64,000 bases of DNA from Curtobacterium sp. UNCCL20 (GTDB taxonomy: Bacteria; Actinomycetota; Actinomycetes; Actinomycetales; Microbacteriaceae): contig NZ_FNKG01000001.1 in assembly GCF_900101675.1 (NCBI RefSeq), positions 558,001-622,000 of the forward strand, given 5' to 3'. The translations under genes and the position numbers were made by a program. The notes beneath the pieces are model-generated. The model made no database searches and was not told the origin of the DNA. It saw only the letters and a list, made by a program, of their open reading frames with translations. Shown one piece after another: positions 52,977 through 61,790 of the stretch; within the stretch, counting starts at the first letter, position 1; every line of letters starts with the position of its first letter.

Positions 52977-53026
52977 GACGGGGGCCCCGACCGAACCGTT
53001 ACGCAACGGTGTCGCGAGCCCCCGTC
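52977..53026 (-). terminator. Hairpin between pknA and pknB (terminator or attenuator)
   Basis: GACGGGGGC (52977-52985) and GCCCCCGTC (53018-53026) are complementary, with an inner ACCGTT/AACGGT stem (52995-53000 and 53005-53010). It lies 11 nt past the pknA stop and in front of pknB, so it could reduce pknB transcription from the operon. Confidence 0.6.
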
Positions 53027-53036
53027 CGAGGGTCAG

Positions 53037-54791
53037 TCAGTTGCCGTCCTGCGGACCCTGACTGGGGTTGGTGCCGTCCGTCGGGTCGACCGTCGGCTCG
53101 TCCGTCGCCTGCCACGTGTCGCTCGCCGCCGCCTCGGACGCGGCCGACGCGGGCAGGTTGCCGCACGTGACGGTGTAGCTCAGCGAGGCAGACTTGCCGA
53201 TCGCGTCGATCTGGACGTCGACCGAGCGGTGATCGGCGTCGAGCGTTCCCGATGTCTGGCTCGAGCCGTCCTTGCCGCCGGTGATCGTGTACGCGTACGA
53301 CGCCACGGTGTACCCGGTCGGGCAGGTGGCCGCGGCCCAGCTGAAGGTGACCCGGCCGTCGGCGGAGACCGCCCCGGGCGAAGCCGAGTTCGGCTGGTTC
53401 ACCGTGGGCTGCGCCGTGTACTGCTGGATGACGACGAGGGATCCCTCGGCGAGGCTGCCCGTCGGGCTGATCGACTGCACGGTGTTCGCCTTGTCGGCGC
53501 TCGGTGCGGGGTCGCCGTCCTCGACACGCGAGGTCAGGTGCGCCTGCTGCAGCTTCGCCTGGGCGTCGGTGACCGACAGACCGACGTAGTCGGACGCGTT
53601 CACGAGGACCCTGGTCTGCGTGGGGGCCGCGCTCGGCGTCTGCGACTGCGTCTGGGTCTGCTTCGGGGTGGAGGACCGCGAGGACGACGGCTCGGGCGCG
53701 TTGTTGCCGTTGATGGCGAACGCCGCGATCACGCCGCCGATGACGAGCAGGGCGATGATCCCGACGAGCCACCAGATCCAGGCGCGCTTCTTCTTGGGCT
53801 CGTCGTCCTCGCCGGTCACCGGCGAGCCCGGGGTGCCGGGGCCCCCGGCGACGGCACCGGCCTGGGTACCGAGGAGTGCGGTCGCCGCGTCGTTCCCCTG
53901 GCCCTGCGGCGGGTTGAACGCCACGGTGCCGGCGCCGCCGATCGCGGGCACGGCGACGGTCGCGGCTGCGACGTCACCACGACGGAGTGCCTGTGCCGCA
54001 CGGGCCAGGTTCGCCGCGGTGGCGGGACGGTCGGCGGGCTTCTTCGCGATGCAGGACATCACCAGGGCGGCGACGGGCTCCGGGATGTCGCCCGGGAGCG
54101 CCGGGGGCTGCTCGTTGATGTGCGCCATCGCGATCGCGACCTGCGACTCGCCCGTGAAGGGACGACGCCCCGCCAGGCACTCGTACGCGACGATGCCGAG
54201 CGAGTAGATGTCCGTCGACGGGGACGCCGGGTGCCCGCTCGCCTGCTCCGGCGAGAGGTACTGCACGGTGCCCATGACCTGGCCGGTCGCGGTGAGCGGG
54301 ACCTGGTCGGCGATCCGGGCGATGCCGAAGTCGGTGATCTTGACGCGGCCGTCCGGCGTGATGAGCAGGTTGCCGGGCTTGATGTCGCGGTGCACGAGGC
54401 CCACGGCGTGCGCGGCCTGCAGGGCGTTGGCGGTCTGCGCGACGATGTCGAGGACCTTGTCGACCGGCAGCGTGTGCTCCCGCTCGATCATGGTCGAGAG
54501 CGCCTCGCCCGGAACGAGTTCCATGACGAGGTAGGCGCTGCCGTCCTCCTCGCCGTAGTCGAAGACGTTGGCGATGCCCTCGTGGTTCACGAGTGCCGCG
54601 TGCCGGGCCTCGGCGCGGAAGCGCTCGAGGAAGCCGGGATCACCGAGGTACTCGTCCTTGAGGATCTTGAGTGCGACGGTCCGCCCGATGACGAGGTCGG
54701 TGGCCTGCCACACCTCTCCCATGCCGCCGATGGCGACCCGGGACGAGAGTTGGTACCGCCCACCGAAGGTGAGTCCGCTGGTGGGTCTCAT
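53037..54791 (-). CDS. pknA: Serine/threonine protein kinase PknA-like with an extracytoplasmic PASTA-like tail
   Basis: A protein of 584 aa. Kinase motifs: VAIGGMGEVWQA, VALKILK, LVHRDIKPGNLLI, ITDFGIARI and MGTVQYLSPEQ. A Gly/Ala-rich linker and KKKR stop-transfer cluster precede the transmembrane helix (WIWWLVGIIALLVIGGVI). Outside lie a Ser/Thr/Gln-rich stalk, one PASTA-like domain (DYVGLSVTDAQAKLQQAHLTS) and a beta-rich domain with Cys pairs (ATCPTGYTV, TVTCGNLP). Mycobacterial PknA lacks such domains, so the tail is a lineage feature. ATG 54791 overlaps pbpA (ATGA). Confidence 0.93.
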   Translation of the reverse strand: MRPTSGLTFGGRYQLSSRVAIGGMGEVWQATDLVIGRTVALKILKDEYLGDPGFLERFRAEARHAALVNHEGIANVFDYGEEDGSAYLVMELVPGEALSTMIEREHTLPVDKVLDIVAQTANALQAAHAVGLVHRDIKPGNLLITPDGRVKITDFGIARIADQVPLTATGQVMGTVQYLSPEQASGHPASPSTDIYSLGIVAYECLAGRRPFTGESQVAIAMAHINEQPPALPGDIPEPVAALVMSCIAKKPADRPATAANLARAAQALRRGDVAAATVAVPAIGGAGTVAFNPPQGQGNDAATALLGTQAGAVAGGPGTPGSPVTGEDDEPKKKRAWIWWLVGIIALLVIGGVIAAFAINGNNAPEPSSSRSSTPKQTQTQSQTPSAAPTQTRVLVNASDYVGLSVTDAQAKLQQAHLTSRVEDGDPAPSADKANTVQSISPTGSLAEGSLVVIQQYTAQPTVNQPNSASPGAVSADGRVTFSWAAATCPTGYTVASYAYTITGGKDGSSQTSGTLDADHRSVDVQIDAIGKSASLSYTVTCGNLPASAASEAAASDTWQATDEPTVDPTDGTNPSQGPQDGN

Positions 54792-56242
54792 TTGTTCAGC
54801 ACCGCCTCCATGACTTTCTTCGCGACCGGGGCCGCGACCGTGTTGCCGACTCCGGACTGCCCGAGCCCGCCGCCGTTCCCGACGACGACCGCGACGGCCA
54901 CCTCGGGGTCCTTCGCCGGGGCGAATCCCGTGAACCAGAGTGTGTAGGGGTCGCCCGTGCCGCCCTCGGCCGTGCCCGTCTTGCCGGCGACGTCGACACC
55001 GTCGATCTTGGCATTGGTGCCGGTCCCGGAGCTGACGACGCTCTGCATGGCCTCGGTCAGGTCGGCGGATTCGGACGCGGACAGCGGGTTGCTGTACTGC
55101 TTCGGCGCGAAGGACTCGACGGTCTTCAGGTCGCTCGTGGTGATCGAGTCGACGAGCGAGGGCTGCATGACCTTGCCGCCGTTCGCGATGCCGGCCGAGA
55201 CCATGGCGATCTGCAGTGGGGAGACACGGACGCTCGCCTGCCCGAAGGAGCTGAGCATGAGCTGCGCCGTCGAGTCGACCGCGGGGTACTGGCTGGCCGT
55301 CGCCCGCATCGGGACCTCGATCGCGTCACCGAAGCCGTACTTGTCGGCCATGCTCTTGATCGCGTCGTACCCGAGCTTCTGCCCGAGCTCGGCGAAGGGG
55401 ATGTTGCACGAGTGCTGGATCGCGGTCCGGAGCTTCACCGTGTCGCCGCCACCGCAGGAGCCACCCTCGGCGTTGTTGATGTAGGTGCTCGTCCCCGGCA
55501 GCTGCAGCCGCGACGGGTTCGGGAACTCGGAGTCGAGGGTGTACTTGCCGCCCTCGAGTGCGGCTGAGGCGACGACGAGCTTGAACACCGATCCCGGCGT
55601 GTACAGGTCGCCGCCGATGGCACGGTTCTGCAGGGGCTTCGCGGCGCTGTTCTCGAGCGCCTTGTACTGGTCGATGACGTTCTGGGTGTCGTGCGAGGTG
55701 AGCGAGTTCGGGTCGTAGCTCTGCTTCGACACCATCGCGAGGATCTTGCCGGTCTTCGGCTGGATGGCCACGACGGCGCCGGTGTTGTCCCCGAGCGCGT
55801 CGTACGCGGCCTTCTGCACGTCGGGGTCGATCGTCAGGTTGACGTTGTCGCCCTGGACGTCCTGTCCGGTGAGGATCGCGTTGAGGTTCTGGAAGAACGA
55901 GGCGTCCGAGTTGCCGGAGAGCACGGTGTTCTCGGCGCCCTCGATGCCCGAGTTGCCCTGCCCGATCGTGAAGTACCCGGTGACGGCCGAGTACAGGTCG
56001 CCCTGGGTGTACTTGCGCTGGTACTGGTACTGGTCGTCCACCGGGGTCGACTCGGCGATCGGGCTGCCGTTCACGAGGATGGCACCGCGCTTCGTCGAGT
56101 AGCTGGCGAGGATCGTCCGCGAGTTGCGGGAGTCGGCGCGGAGCGAGTCCGCCGAGAAGAACTGGATCGAGGTCGTCGACACGAAGAGTGCGACGAACAT
56201 GAGCACGATGACGGTCGAGACACCGCGGAGCTGTCGGTTCAC
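54788..56242 (-). CDS. pbpA: Penicillin-binding transpeptidase (PbpA/FtsI-like)
   Basis: A class B PBP of 484 aa. An N-terminal signal anchor (VSTVIVLMFVALFVSTTSI) is followed by a dimerisation domain with STKRGAILVNGSPIAES. The transpeptidase domain has TPGSVFKLVVASAAL (SxxK), SCN in IQHSCNIPFAELG and KTGTAEGG (KTG). It cross-links peptidoglycan outside the membrane, paired with RodA upstream. GTG 56242 overlaps the rodA stop (GTGA). Confidence 0.96.
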   Translation of the reverse strand: MNRQLRGVSTVIVLMFVALFVSTTSIQFFSADSLRADSRNSRTILASYSTKRGAILVNGSPIAESTPVDDQYQYQRKYTQGDLYSAVTGYFTIGQGNSGIEGAENTVLSGNSDASFFQNLNAILTGQDVQGDNVNLTIDPDVQKAAYDALGDNTGAVVAIQPKTGKILAMVSKQSYDPNSLTSHDTQNVIDQYKALENSAAKPLQNRAIGGDLYTPGSVFKLVVASAALEGGKYTLDSEFPNPSRLQLPGTSTYINNAEGGSCGGGDTVKLRTAIQHSCNIPFAELGQKLGYDAIKSMADKYGFGDAIEVPMRATASQYPAVDSTAQLMLSSFGQASVRVSPLQIAMVSAGIANGGKVMQPSLVDSITTSDLKTVESFAPKQYSNPLSASESADLTEAMQSVVSSGTGTNAKIDGVDVAGKTGTAEGGTGDPYTLWFTGFAPAKDPEVAVAVVVGNGGGLGQSGVGNTVAAPVAKKVMEAVLNK

Positions 56243-57744
56243 CGGCTGTGCTCCTTCCTGGTCGCACCGGACGAGGCAGTGCCGGACGCAGCCGTGCCGC
56301 GCGCGGACAGCCCGCGTCCGGTGGTGTTCCGTCCGGCCTTGCCGCGGGCAGCGGGGATCGCGCCCTGCTGGACGCGCTGTTCGGCGGGGATCGAGTCGGT
56401 CAGCCGCAGCAGCATCGCCGCGATGATCCAGTTGGCGATGAGCGACGAACCACCTGCGGCCATGAACGGTGTCGTGAGACCGGTCACCGGGATGACCCGG
56501 GTGATGCCGCCGACGACGACGAACACCTGCAGCGCGATGATGAAGCCGAAGCCCACGCCGAGCAGCTTGCCGAAGTCGTCCTGCGCCATGAACGCCACGC
56601 GCATGCCACGGGACGCCAGGACGATGAAGAGCGCCAGGATCGCGAAGACGCCGATGAGGCCGAGCTCCTCGCCGAGCGACGCGATGATGTAGTCCGCGTT
56701 GGCGACCGGGGTGATGTACGGGCGCCCCTGGCCGAGGCCGGTGCCCGTGATGCCACCGTTCGCGAAGCCGAAGAGGCCCTGCACGAGCTGGTAGCTGCCC
56801 TGGGTCTGCCGCTGGAAGATCTCCTGGTTGAACGGGTCGAGCCACTGCTCGAACCGCCCGTGCACGTAGACGAGGGCCGACTGCGCGATGAGCGCGCCGC
56901 CGACGAACAGCCCGAGGCCGATGACGACCCAGCTGATCCGGCCGGTTGCCACGTAGAGCATCACGAGGAAGAGCCCGAAGTAGAGCAGCGCGGTACCGAG
57001 GTCACGCTGGAAGACGAGGACGGCCATCGCCGCGCCCCACATCACGAGGATCGGGCCGAGGTCGCGTGCCCGCGGGAACGTCATGCCGAGGAACTTCCGG
57101 CCGACGATCGACAGTGAGTCGCGGGCGGTGACCAGGTAGCCGGCGAAGAACAGCGCCATCGTGATCTTCGCGAGCTCGCCCGGCTGGAACGAGAACGGGC
57201 CGATCTTGATCCAGACCCGCGCGCCACCGACGTTCTCACCGATGCCGGGGAGCATCGGCAGGAGGAGCAGGGCGATCGTCAGGAACATGAAGATGTAGCG
57301 GTACCGCTGCAGGAACCGGTGGTTCCGCACGACGGAGACGGTGATGATCGCCAGGACCATCGCGAGCATCGTCCAGACGATCTGCTTCACGCCGATGGCC
57401 GACCAGCCGGTGAGGTCGTTGTGGATGTCGATCCGGTAGATCTCGGCGATGCCGATCCCGTTGAGGACCAGGGCCACCGGCAGGATGAACGGGTCGGCGT
57501 TCTTCGCGACGATCCGCAGCACCACGTGCATGATCAGCGCCAGTCCGAGGATCCCGGCACCCGTCCAGAGCACCGAGGTGTCGAACACCCGGCCCTTGGT
57601 GCCGAGCTGCACGAGGATCATCGCTCCGGCGCAGATGCCGCACGCGATGACGAGCAGCACGAGCTCGAGGTTCCGGGCACGGGCGGGTTCACGCAGCTTG
57701 ATCGTGATCGCCTGCGTGAAGGACTGGGCGTTCGCGTTCGTCAT
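56239..57744 (-). CDS. rodA: SEDS-family peptidoglycan polymerase (RodA/FtsW)
   Basis: A polytopic protein of 501 aa. Family motifs include VWIKIGPFSFQPGELAKI (the W-x-QPSE-type segment, with Gly for Ser), RDLGTALLYFGLFLVMLYVATG, NGGITGTGLGQGRPYITPVANADYIIASLGEELGLIG and PFMAAGGSSLIANW. It polymerises lipid II glycan strands together with PbpA. The start overlaps the pstP stop (ATGA). A long Ala/Arg-rich cytosolic tail ends the protein. Confidence 0.96.
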   Translation of the reverse strand: MTNANAQSFTQAITIKLREPARARNLELVLLVIACGICAGAMILVQLGTKGRVFDTSVLWTGAGILGLALIMHVVLRIVAKNADPFILPVALVLNGIGIAEIYRIDIHNDLTGWSAIGVKQIVWTMLAMVLAIITVSVVRNHRFLQRYRYIFMFLTIALLLLPMLPGIGENVGGARVWIKIGPFSFQPGELAKITMALFFAGYLVTARDSLSIVGRKFLGMTFPRARDLGPILVMWGAAMAVLVFQRDLGTALLYFGLFLVMLYVATGRISWVVIGLGLFVGGALIAQSALVYVHGRFEQWLDPFNQEIFQRQTQGSYQLVQGLFGFANGGITGTGLGQGRPYITPVANADYIIASLGEELGLIGVFAILALFIVLASRGMRVAFMAQDDFGKLLGVGFGFIIALQVFVVVGGITRVIPVTGLTTPFMAAGGSSLIANWIIAAMLLRLTDSIPAEQRVQQGAIPAARGKAGRNTTGRGLSARGTAASGTASSGATRKEHSR

Positions 57745-59096
57745 CGCTTCGCCCCGGGGGACGAGGACGGCGTCGACGACCCGCTCGGCGTCGGTGTGGG
57801 CGACGACGAGGATCCGCCGTCACCGCCCGTGCCGGCCTGGTCCTGCCCCGTCTCGGCGGCCTTCCGCAGTCGGTCGACGATGTCACGCGCGTCGTCGAGC
57901 GACTGGGCGTTGATCGTGGAGCGGACGTTCTCCCGCGTGTAGTCGGGCAGCGAGGACGTCGTGATGTCGGTGTCCTCGTACACGTCCGACAGCGCGATCG
58001 GTCCGATGGACTGCTGCACGCCCTTGTAGATGGCGACGGTGCCGCGGTCGGTGCCGACGTAGTAGTGGTCCTGGATGATCCGCCAGCCGAGGAACACGGC
58101 ACCGACGAGCACGGCGACCGCGACGACGAGGGCGATGGTCCACGAGATGCGGCGGCGGATCCGGCGACGTCGGTCCTCGGCGATGAGCTCGGCGAAGAAC
58201 TGGTCGGACTCGGGCTCGAAGTGCGAGTCCTCGGGCGCCGTCGTGACCTTGAGCGGGTGCAGCAGGATCGTGGGGAGGCGGATCGGCTTCCGACCGGTCG
58301 ATGCCTCGAAGGTCAGCGGTGCAGCGGCAGAGCCGACGGTGGTCGCCGCGTCGTCGTCGTCATCGTGCTCGGCGTCGGTGACGTCCATCACCACGACGGT
58401 CACGTTGTCCGGCGCGCCGTGGTCGAGCGTCTCCTTGACGAGGCGCTGCGTGACCTGGTTCGCGTCCATGTTCGACGCGAGGGCGTGCCGGATGCGCTCC
58501 TCGGCCAGGTACGACGACAGGCCGTCGGAGCAGAGCAGCCAGCGGTCGCCCGGCTGGATGTCCATGATCGCCGTGTCGACCTCGGGCGCGGCGTCGACGT
58601 CGCCGAGCACACGCATGAGGACGGACCGACGCGGATGGACCGCGGCTTCTTCGGGGGTGATCCGGCCGCTGTCGACCAGGCGCTGCACGAAGGTGTGGTC
58701 CGACGTGATCTGCTGCAGCTCGCCGTCACGGTGCCGGTAGATGCGCGAGTCACCGATGTGGGCGATGGCGATCTGGTCGCCGACGCGGATCATCGCGGAC
58801 ACCGTGGTGCCCATGCCCGTCAGTTCCTGGTGCTCGAAGACCGTCTCGGTGATGAGCTGGTTCGCGGCGATGAGTGCCGACTGCAGGGCGAACTCGGCGT
58901 CGTGGGCCGAGGGGAACTCGCGGTCGACCTCCCTGATACGTCGGATCGCGATCGCGGACGCGACGTCACCGCCGGCGTGCCCGCCCATGCCGTCCGCCAC
59001 CGCGAACAGGTGCGCCCCGGCGTAGCCGGAGTCCTGGTTGTTCGCGCGGATGCGCCCCACGTGGGACACAGCGGCGCTCAGCGTGCGAGCGGTCAT
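57741..59096 (-). CDS. pstP: PP2C-family Ser/Thr phosphatase PstP
   Basis: A protein of 451 aa. Metal-binding motifs appear in order: VSHVGRIRANNQDSG, FAVADGMGGHAGGDVAS, TTVSAMI, AHIGDSRIYRH, RWLLCSDGLSSYL and HGAPDNVTVVVMDV. A cytosolic linker, one transmembrane helix (SWTIALVVAVAVLVGAVFLGW) and an extracytoplasmic tail with Ser/Pro-rich end follow. It dephosphorylates PknA/PknB substrates and the kinases. ATG 59096 lies 6 nt after the fhaB stop. Confidence 0.96.
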   Translation of the reverse strand: MTARTLSAAVSHVGRIRANNQDSGYAGAHLFAVADGMGGHAGGDVASAIAIRRIREVDREFPSAHDAEFALQSALIAANQLITETVFEHQELTGMGTTVSAMIRVGDQIAIAHIGDSRIYRHRDGELQQITSDHTFVQRLVDSGRITPEEAAVHPRRSVLMRVLGDVDAAPEVDTAIMDIQPGDRWLLCSDGLSSYLAEERIRHALASNMDANQVTQRLVKETLDHGAPDNVTVVVMDVTDAEHDDDDDAATTVGSAAAPLTFEASTGRKPIRLPTILLHPLKVTTAPEDSHFEPESDQFFAELIAEDRRRRIRRRISWTIALVVAVAVLVGAVFLGWRIIQDHYYVGTDRGTVAIYKGVQQSIGPIALSDVYEDTDITTSSLPDYTRENVRSTINAQSLDDARDIVDRLRKAAETGQDQAGTGGDGGSSSSPTPTPSGSSTPSSSPGAKR

Positions 59097-59102
59097 CCCG
59101 GG

Positions 59103-59654
59103 TTACCGCCGCAGCTCGAACGTCGTCGTCCCGATCGTGATCGGCGTCGCCTCGGCGATGACCACGGGGGCGGTCACCTTCTGACCGTTGACGAAGGTGC
59201 CGTTCGTGGACTCGAGGTCGGTGAGGAGCCAGCCGTCGGCGCGGAGGTCGAGGCGGGCGTGGTTGGTCGAGGTGTAGTCGTCGCGGATGACGACGTTGGA
59301 CTCGCTGGACCGGCCGATCGTGATCGGCCCGCCGCCGAGCGGCATCTCCATGCCCTCGCGCGATCCCTCGGTGATCACGAGGCGGGTCGCGACCGGCGTG
59401 GCGGACTGCTGCGAGCCTCCGGGCTGGCTGATGAGGTCCGTGAAGCCGCCGCCGGACGCCGGAGCCGGCGCCGCTGCGGTCGGCACCGCCGGTGTCGTCG
59501 GACCGGACGTGCCAGCCTTCGGATCGGTCGGGATGGTGCGCACGCGCTGGCCGAACAGATCGCTCCGCAGGGCGAAGACGATCACGAACACGAACAGCCA
59601 GAGCACCGCGAGGAACGCGAAGCGCAGGACGAGCAGGGTCAGCCCTGTGGTCAC
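59103..59654 (-). CDS. fhaB: FHA-domain protein FhaB (FipA)
   Basis: A protein of 183 aa. An N-terminal transmembrane helix (LRFAFLAVLWLFVFVIVFALRSDLFG) is followed by an Ala/Pro-rich linker and an FHA domain (PITIGRSSESNVVIRDDYTSTNHARLDLR, then LTDLESTNGTFVNGQ). It binds phosphothreonine made by PknA/B and links kinases to division. The GTG start at 59654 overlaps the fhaA stop (GTGA). Confidence 0.95.
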   Translation of the reverse strand: MTTGLTLLVLRFAFLAVLWLFVFVIVFALRSDLFGQRVRTIPTDPKAGTSGPTTPAVPTAAAPAPASGGGFTDLISQPGGSQQSATPVATRLVITEGSREGMEMPLGGGPITIGRSSESNVVIRDDYTSTNHARLDLRADGWLLTDLESTNGTFVNGQKVTAPVVIAEATPITIGTTTFELRR

Positions 59655-60331
59655 CTGGTACCTCCGTCGTTCTCGGGGATCACCCGGAACACCATACGGG
59701 TACGACCGATCTCGATCGTGGAATCCGGCTCCACGATGGCCTGCTGGAAGCGCTCACCGTTCAGTTTCGAGCCGTTCGTGGACCCGAGGTCGTTGGCCTG
59801 GGCGTGCTTGCCGTCCCAGATCACCTCGACGTGCTTGCGGCTCGTGCCGGTGTCCGCGACGGTGATGTCCGCGTCCGTCCCCCGGCCGATCACCGTGCGA
59901 CCACGCGTGAGCTTGTGCCGCTGCGAGCCGATGTCGAGGACCGCCACCCACGCGACGTCGCGCTGCACCGTCGTGGAGTCGATCTGCAGGATGCCCGTCG
60001 AGAGCGTGCCGTCCTGCTGCAGCCGGATCGTCACCGGACCGGAGAACGAGTAGTTCTGCGCGACCGCGTGCTGCTGGACCATCTGCGACAGCTCGTCGAT
60101 GAGCGGTCGACCGACGTCGTTCATGCGGGTGAAGTCCGGCGGGGCGAGGCGCACGGTGAACTCGTTCGGCACGAGGATCCGCTCGCGCGAGACGACCGCG
60201 GCCTTCGTGTCGAGTTCTCGGCGGAGCGCGCTCGAGATCTCGACGGGCTGCACGCCGGAGCGGAAGGTCTTCGCGAACGCGCCGTTCACGGCGCGCTCCA
60301 GCCCTCGCTCGAAGCTGTCCAACAGGCCCAT
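59651..60331 (-). CDS. fhaA: FHA-domain protein FhaA (DUF3662/FhaA N-terminal domain)
   Basis: A protein of 226 aa. It begins with MGLLDSFERGLERAVNGAFAKTF and the DUF3662 region (EISSALRRELDTKAAVVSRERILVPNEF). It ends with an FHA domain (TVIGRGTDADITVADTGTSRKHVEV, NDLGSTNGSKLNGE). It is shorter than mycobacterial FhaA, which has a long linker. It is the first gene of the fhaA-fhaB-pstP-rodA-pbpA-pknA-pknB operon. ATG 60331 has GGAG upstream. Confidence 0.95.
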   Translation of the reverse strand: MGLLDSFERGLERAVNGAFAKTFRSGVQPVEISSALRRELDTKAAVVSRERILVPNEFTVRLAPPDFTRMNDVGRPLIDELSQMVQQHAVAQNYSFSGPVTIRLQQDGTLSTGILQIDSTTVQRDVAWVAVLDIGSQRHKLTRGRTVIGRGTDADITVADTGTSRKHVEVIWDGKHAQANDLGSTNGSKLNGERFQQAIVEPDSTIEIGRTRMVFRVIPENDGGTR

Positions 60332-60361
60332 GGGTCTCCAGTGTTCTCGGTCGTCGACCTC

Positions 60362-60407
60362 TGCATGGTAGTGGTTGGCGTCTGGCACCTTCTGTGCATG
60401 GTAGTGT
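60362..60407. promoter_or_regulatory. Divergent fhaA/tRNA-Leu promoter region with repeated TGCATGGTAGTG
   Basis: TGCATGGTAGTG occurs at 60362-60373 and 60395-60406. On the minus strand each gives TACCAT, a -10-like hexamer for fhaA. On the plus strand the second gives TAGTGT (60402-60407), 10 nt before the tRNA. These may be duplicated or overlapping promoters; the functions are inferred. Confidence 0.4.
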
Positions 60408-60417
60408 TCTTGGGCTG

Positions 60418-60504
60418 GCGCGAGTGGCGGAATTGGTAGACGCGCACGGTTCAGGTCCGTGTGCTGGAAACGGCGTGGGGGTTCAAGTCCCCCCTCGCGC
60501 ACCA
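60418..60504 (+). tRNA. leuT: tRNA-Leu (CAG anticodon)
   Basis: An 87-nt class II tRNA with encoded CCA. GCGCGAG pairs with CTCGCGC, the anticodon loop TTCAGGT carries CAG, and a long variable arm (GCTGGAAACGGCG region) and T-arm GGTTCAAGTCC follow. Confidence 0.97.
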
Positions 60505-60518
60505 GGCAGAAACAGTGG

Positions 60519-60545
60519 AAGCCCCCGGAGAGATCCGGGGGCTTT
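60519..60545 (+). terminator. Terminator after tRNA-Leu
   Basis: AAGCCCCCGGA (60519-60529) and TCCGGGGGCTT (60534-60544), 11-bp arms with a 4-nt loop followed by T. Transcription of tRNA-Leu probably ends here. A GGCCTGGAGGC repeat copy follows at 60558. Confidence 0.85.
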
Positions 60546-60653
60546 CGCCGTTTCACAGGCCTGGAGGCACGGTTCGGCTCCGACGGATCGGCTCGGTCCC
60601 CACAAAGGGGGACCCCGGTGCCCGTCCCCGGTCCGGGGGCCGTCGCGCGGCCG

Positions 60654-61067
60654 TCAGCGCGCGTGTGCGTCCGGCACCACCGGCTCACGTCGGCGGAACC
60701 ACGGGCGGACGCCCGGCAGGAACAGCAGGACCGCGGCGGCGACCGACACCGCCAACAGCACGAGGGAGATCCCACCGCTCGAGATGCTCAGGGCCGCTCG
60801 GAACGCTGCGACGGCGACCAGCACCCACCGGGCGGTCGACGATCCGCGGAGGACCCGCAGCACCGCCCAGACGACCGCGGACCAGACGACGAGGGACACC
60901 ACCAGGGCCACGACCCCGCCGAACCCCGGGAGTCCCCAGCCCAGCGCGAAGACCACCACGGTGGATGCGACGCCGACGACGAGCCACAGCGCCCAGAGCG
61001 CCACCGAGACCGTCACCGCCCGGGGGCGCGTCGGTCGAGATCGTCGGAGGTCGTCCGTCGTGGTCAT
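60654..61067 (-). CDS. Hypothetical four-helix membrane protein
   Basis: A protein of 137 aa. After a short Arg-rich N-terminus come four hydrophobic helices (VSVALWALWLVVGVAS, LVVSLVVWSAVVWAVL, WVLVAVAAFRAALSI and ISLVLLAVSVAAAVLLFL) and a basic tail (RRREPVVPDAHAR). The ARWVL/FLPGVRPWFRR pattern resembles small uncharacterised actinobacterial membrane proteins. It is divergent from the Nudix gene with 24 bp between starts. Function unknown. Confidence 0.82.
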   Translation of the reverse strand: MTTTDDLRRSRPTRPRAVTVSVALWALWLVVGVASTVVVFALGWGLPGFGGVVALVVSLVVWSAVVWAVLRVLRGSSTARWVLVAVAAFRAALSISSGGISLVLLAVSVAAAVLLFLPGVRPWFRRREPVVPDAHAR

Positions 61068-61091
61068 GGGATCAACCGAGACAATCGGTAC

Positions 61092-61790
61092 ATGAGCGAT
61101 GACGGAACTCCGGACCGACGACCAGGCACCACCGTCCCGGACGGTCGTGGTCGGACCGGCCTCGACGCCGTCGGCCGGGGGCTCGACCGGAACCCGGACG
61201 TGGTCGTCCGGGACGTCGAGGTCGTCTCGGACGGCTGGCACGTCCTCCGTCGGACCACGCTCGACGTCCGACGCCGCGATGGCCGCTGGGACCGTCAGCA
61301 GCGCGAGACGTACGACCGCGGCAACGGAGCGGCGGTCCTCCCGTACGACGAGGAGCGCGGCATCGTCCTCCTCACCCGGCAGTTCCGCTGGCCCGCCTAC
61401 GTCAACGGGCACCCGGACGGGATGCTCGTCGAGGTGGCCGCGGGACTGCTCGACGAGGACGACCCGGAGACGGCCGTGCGGCGCGAGGCGGCCGAGGAGC
61501 TCGGCATCCGGCTGGGCGACCTCGTCCACGTGTACGACCCCTTCATGAGCCCGGGCTCCGTCACCGAGCGCGTGCACTGCTACGTCGGGTCCTGGTCGCC
61601 GGCCGACCGGGTCGACGCCGGCGGCGGGATCGAGGACGAGGGGGAGGACATCGAGGTGCTCGAGGTCGGGCTCGACGAGGCGCTGGCGATGGTCGACGAC
61701 GGTCGGATCGCCGACGGCAAGACGATCATGCTGCTGCAGTGGGTGGCGCTCCGCCGGGCGACGAGCGGGACGATCTCAGGCGAGCGCTGA
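61092..61790 (+). CDS. Nudix hydrolase (ADP-ribose/GDP-mannose pyrophosphatase-like)
   Basis: A protein of 232 aa. A beta-rich N-terminal half is followed by VLLTRQFRWPAYVNGH and the Nudix helix GLLDEDDPETAVRREAAEELGI. The helix matches Gx5Ex7REUxEExGU except that the first Glu is Asp, which may alter metal binding. The CYVGSWSPAD segment and C-terminal helix fit the NudF/NudK group, which hydrolyses nucleoside-diphosphate sugars. ATG 61092 is used. The gene ends 15 bp inside the convergent TetR gene. Confidence 0.86.
   Translation: MSDDGTPDRRPGTTVPDGRGRTGLDAVGRGLDRNPDVVVRDVEVVSDGWHVLRRTTLDVRRRDGRWDRQQRETYDRGNGAAVLPYDEERGIVLLTRQFRWPAYVNGHPDGMLVEVAAGLLDEDDPETAVRREAAEELGIRLGDLVHVYDPFMSPGSVTERVHCYVGSWSPADRVDAGGGIEDEGEDIEVLEVGLDEALAMVDDGRIADGKTIMLLQWVALRRATSGTISGER

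Noticed and set aside
59052-59067. Further parS site (CCCCACGTGGGACA region)
   Set aside because: Only the CACGTG core fits; four flanking positions differ from the consensus and it lies in pstP coding sequence.
58065-60053. Long plus-strand open frame opposite pstP, fhaB and fhaA
   Set aside because: Shadow frame with His/Arg-rich text; the minus-strand genes carry clear PP2C and FHA motifs.
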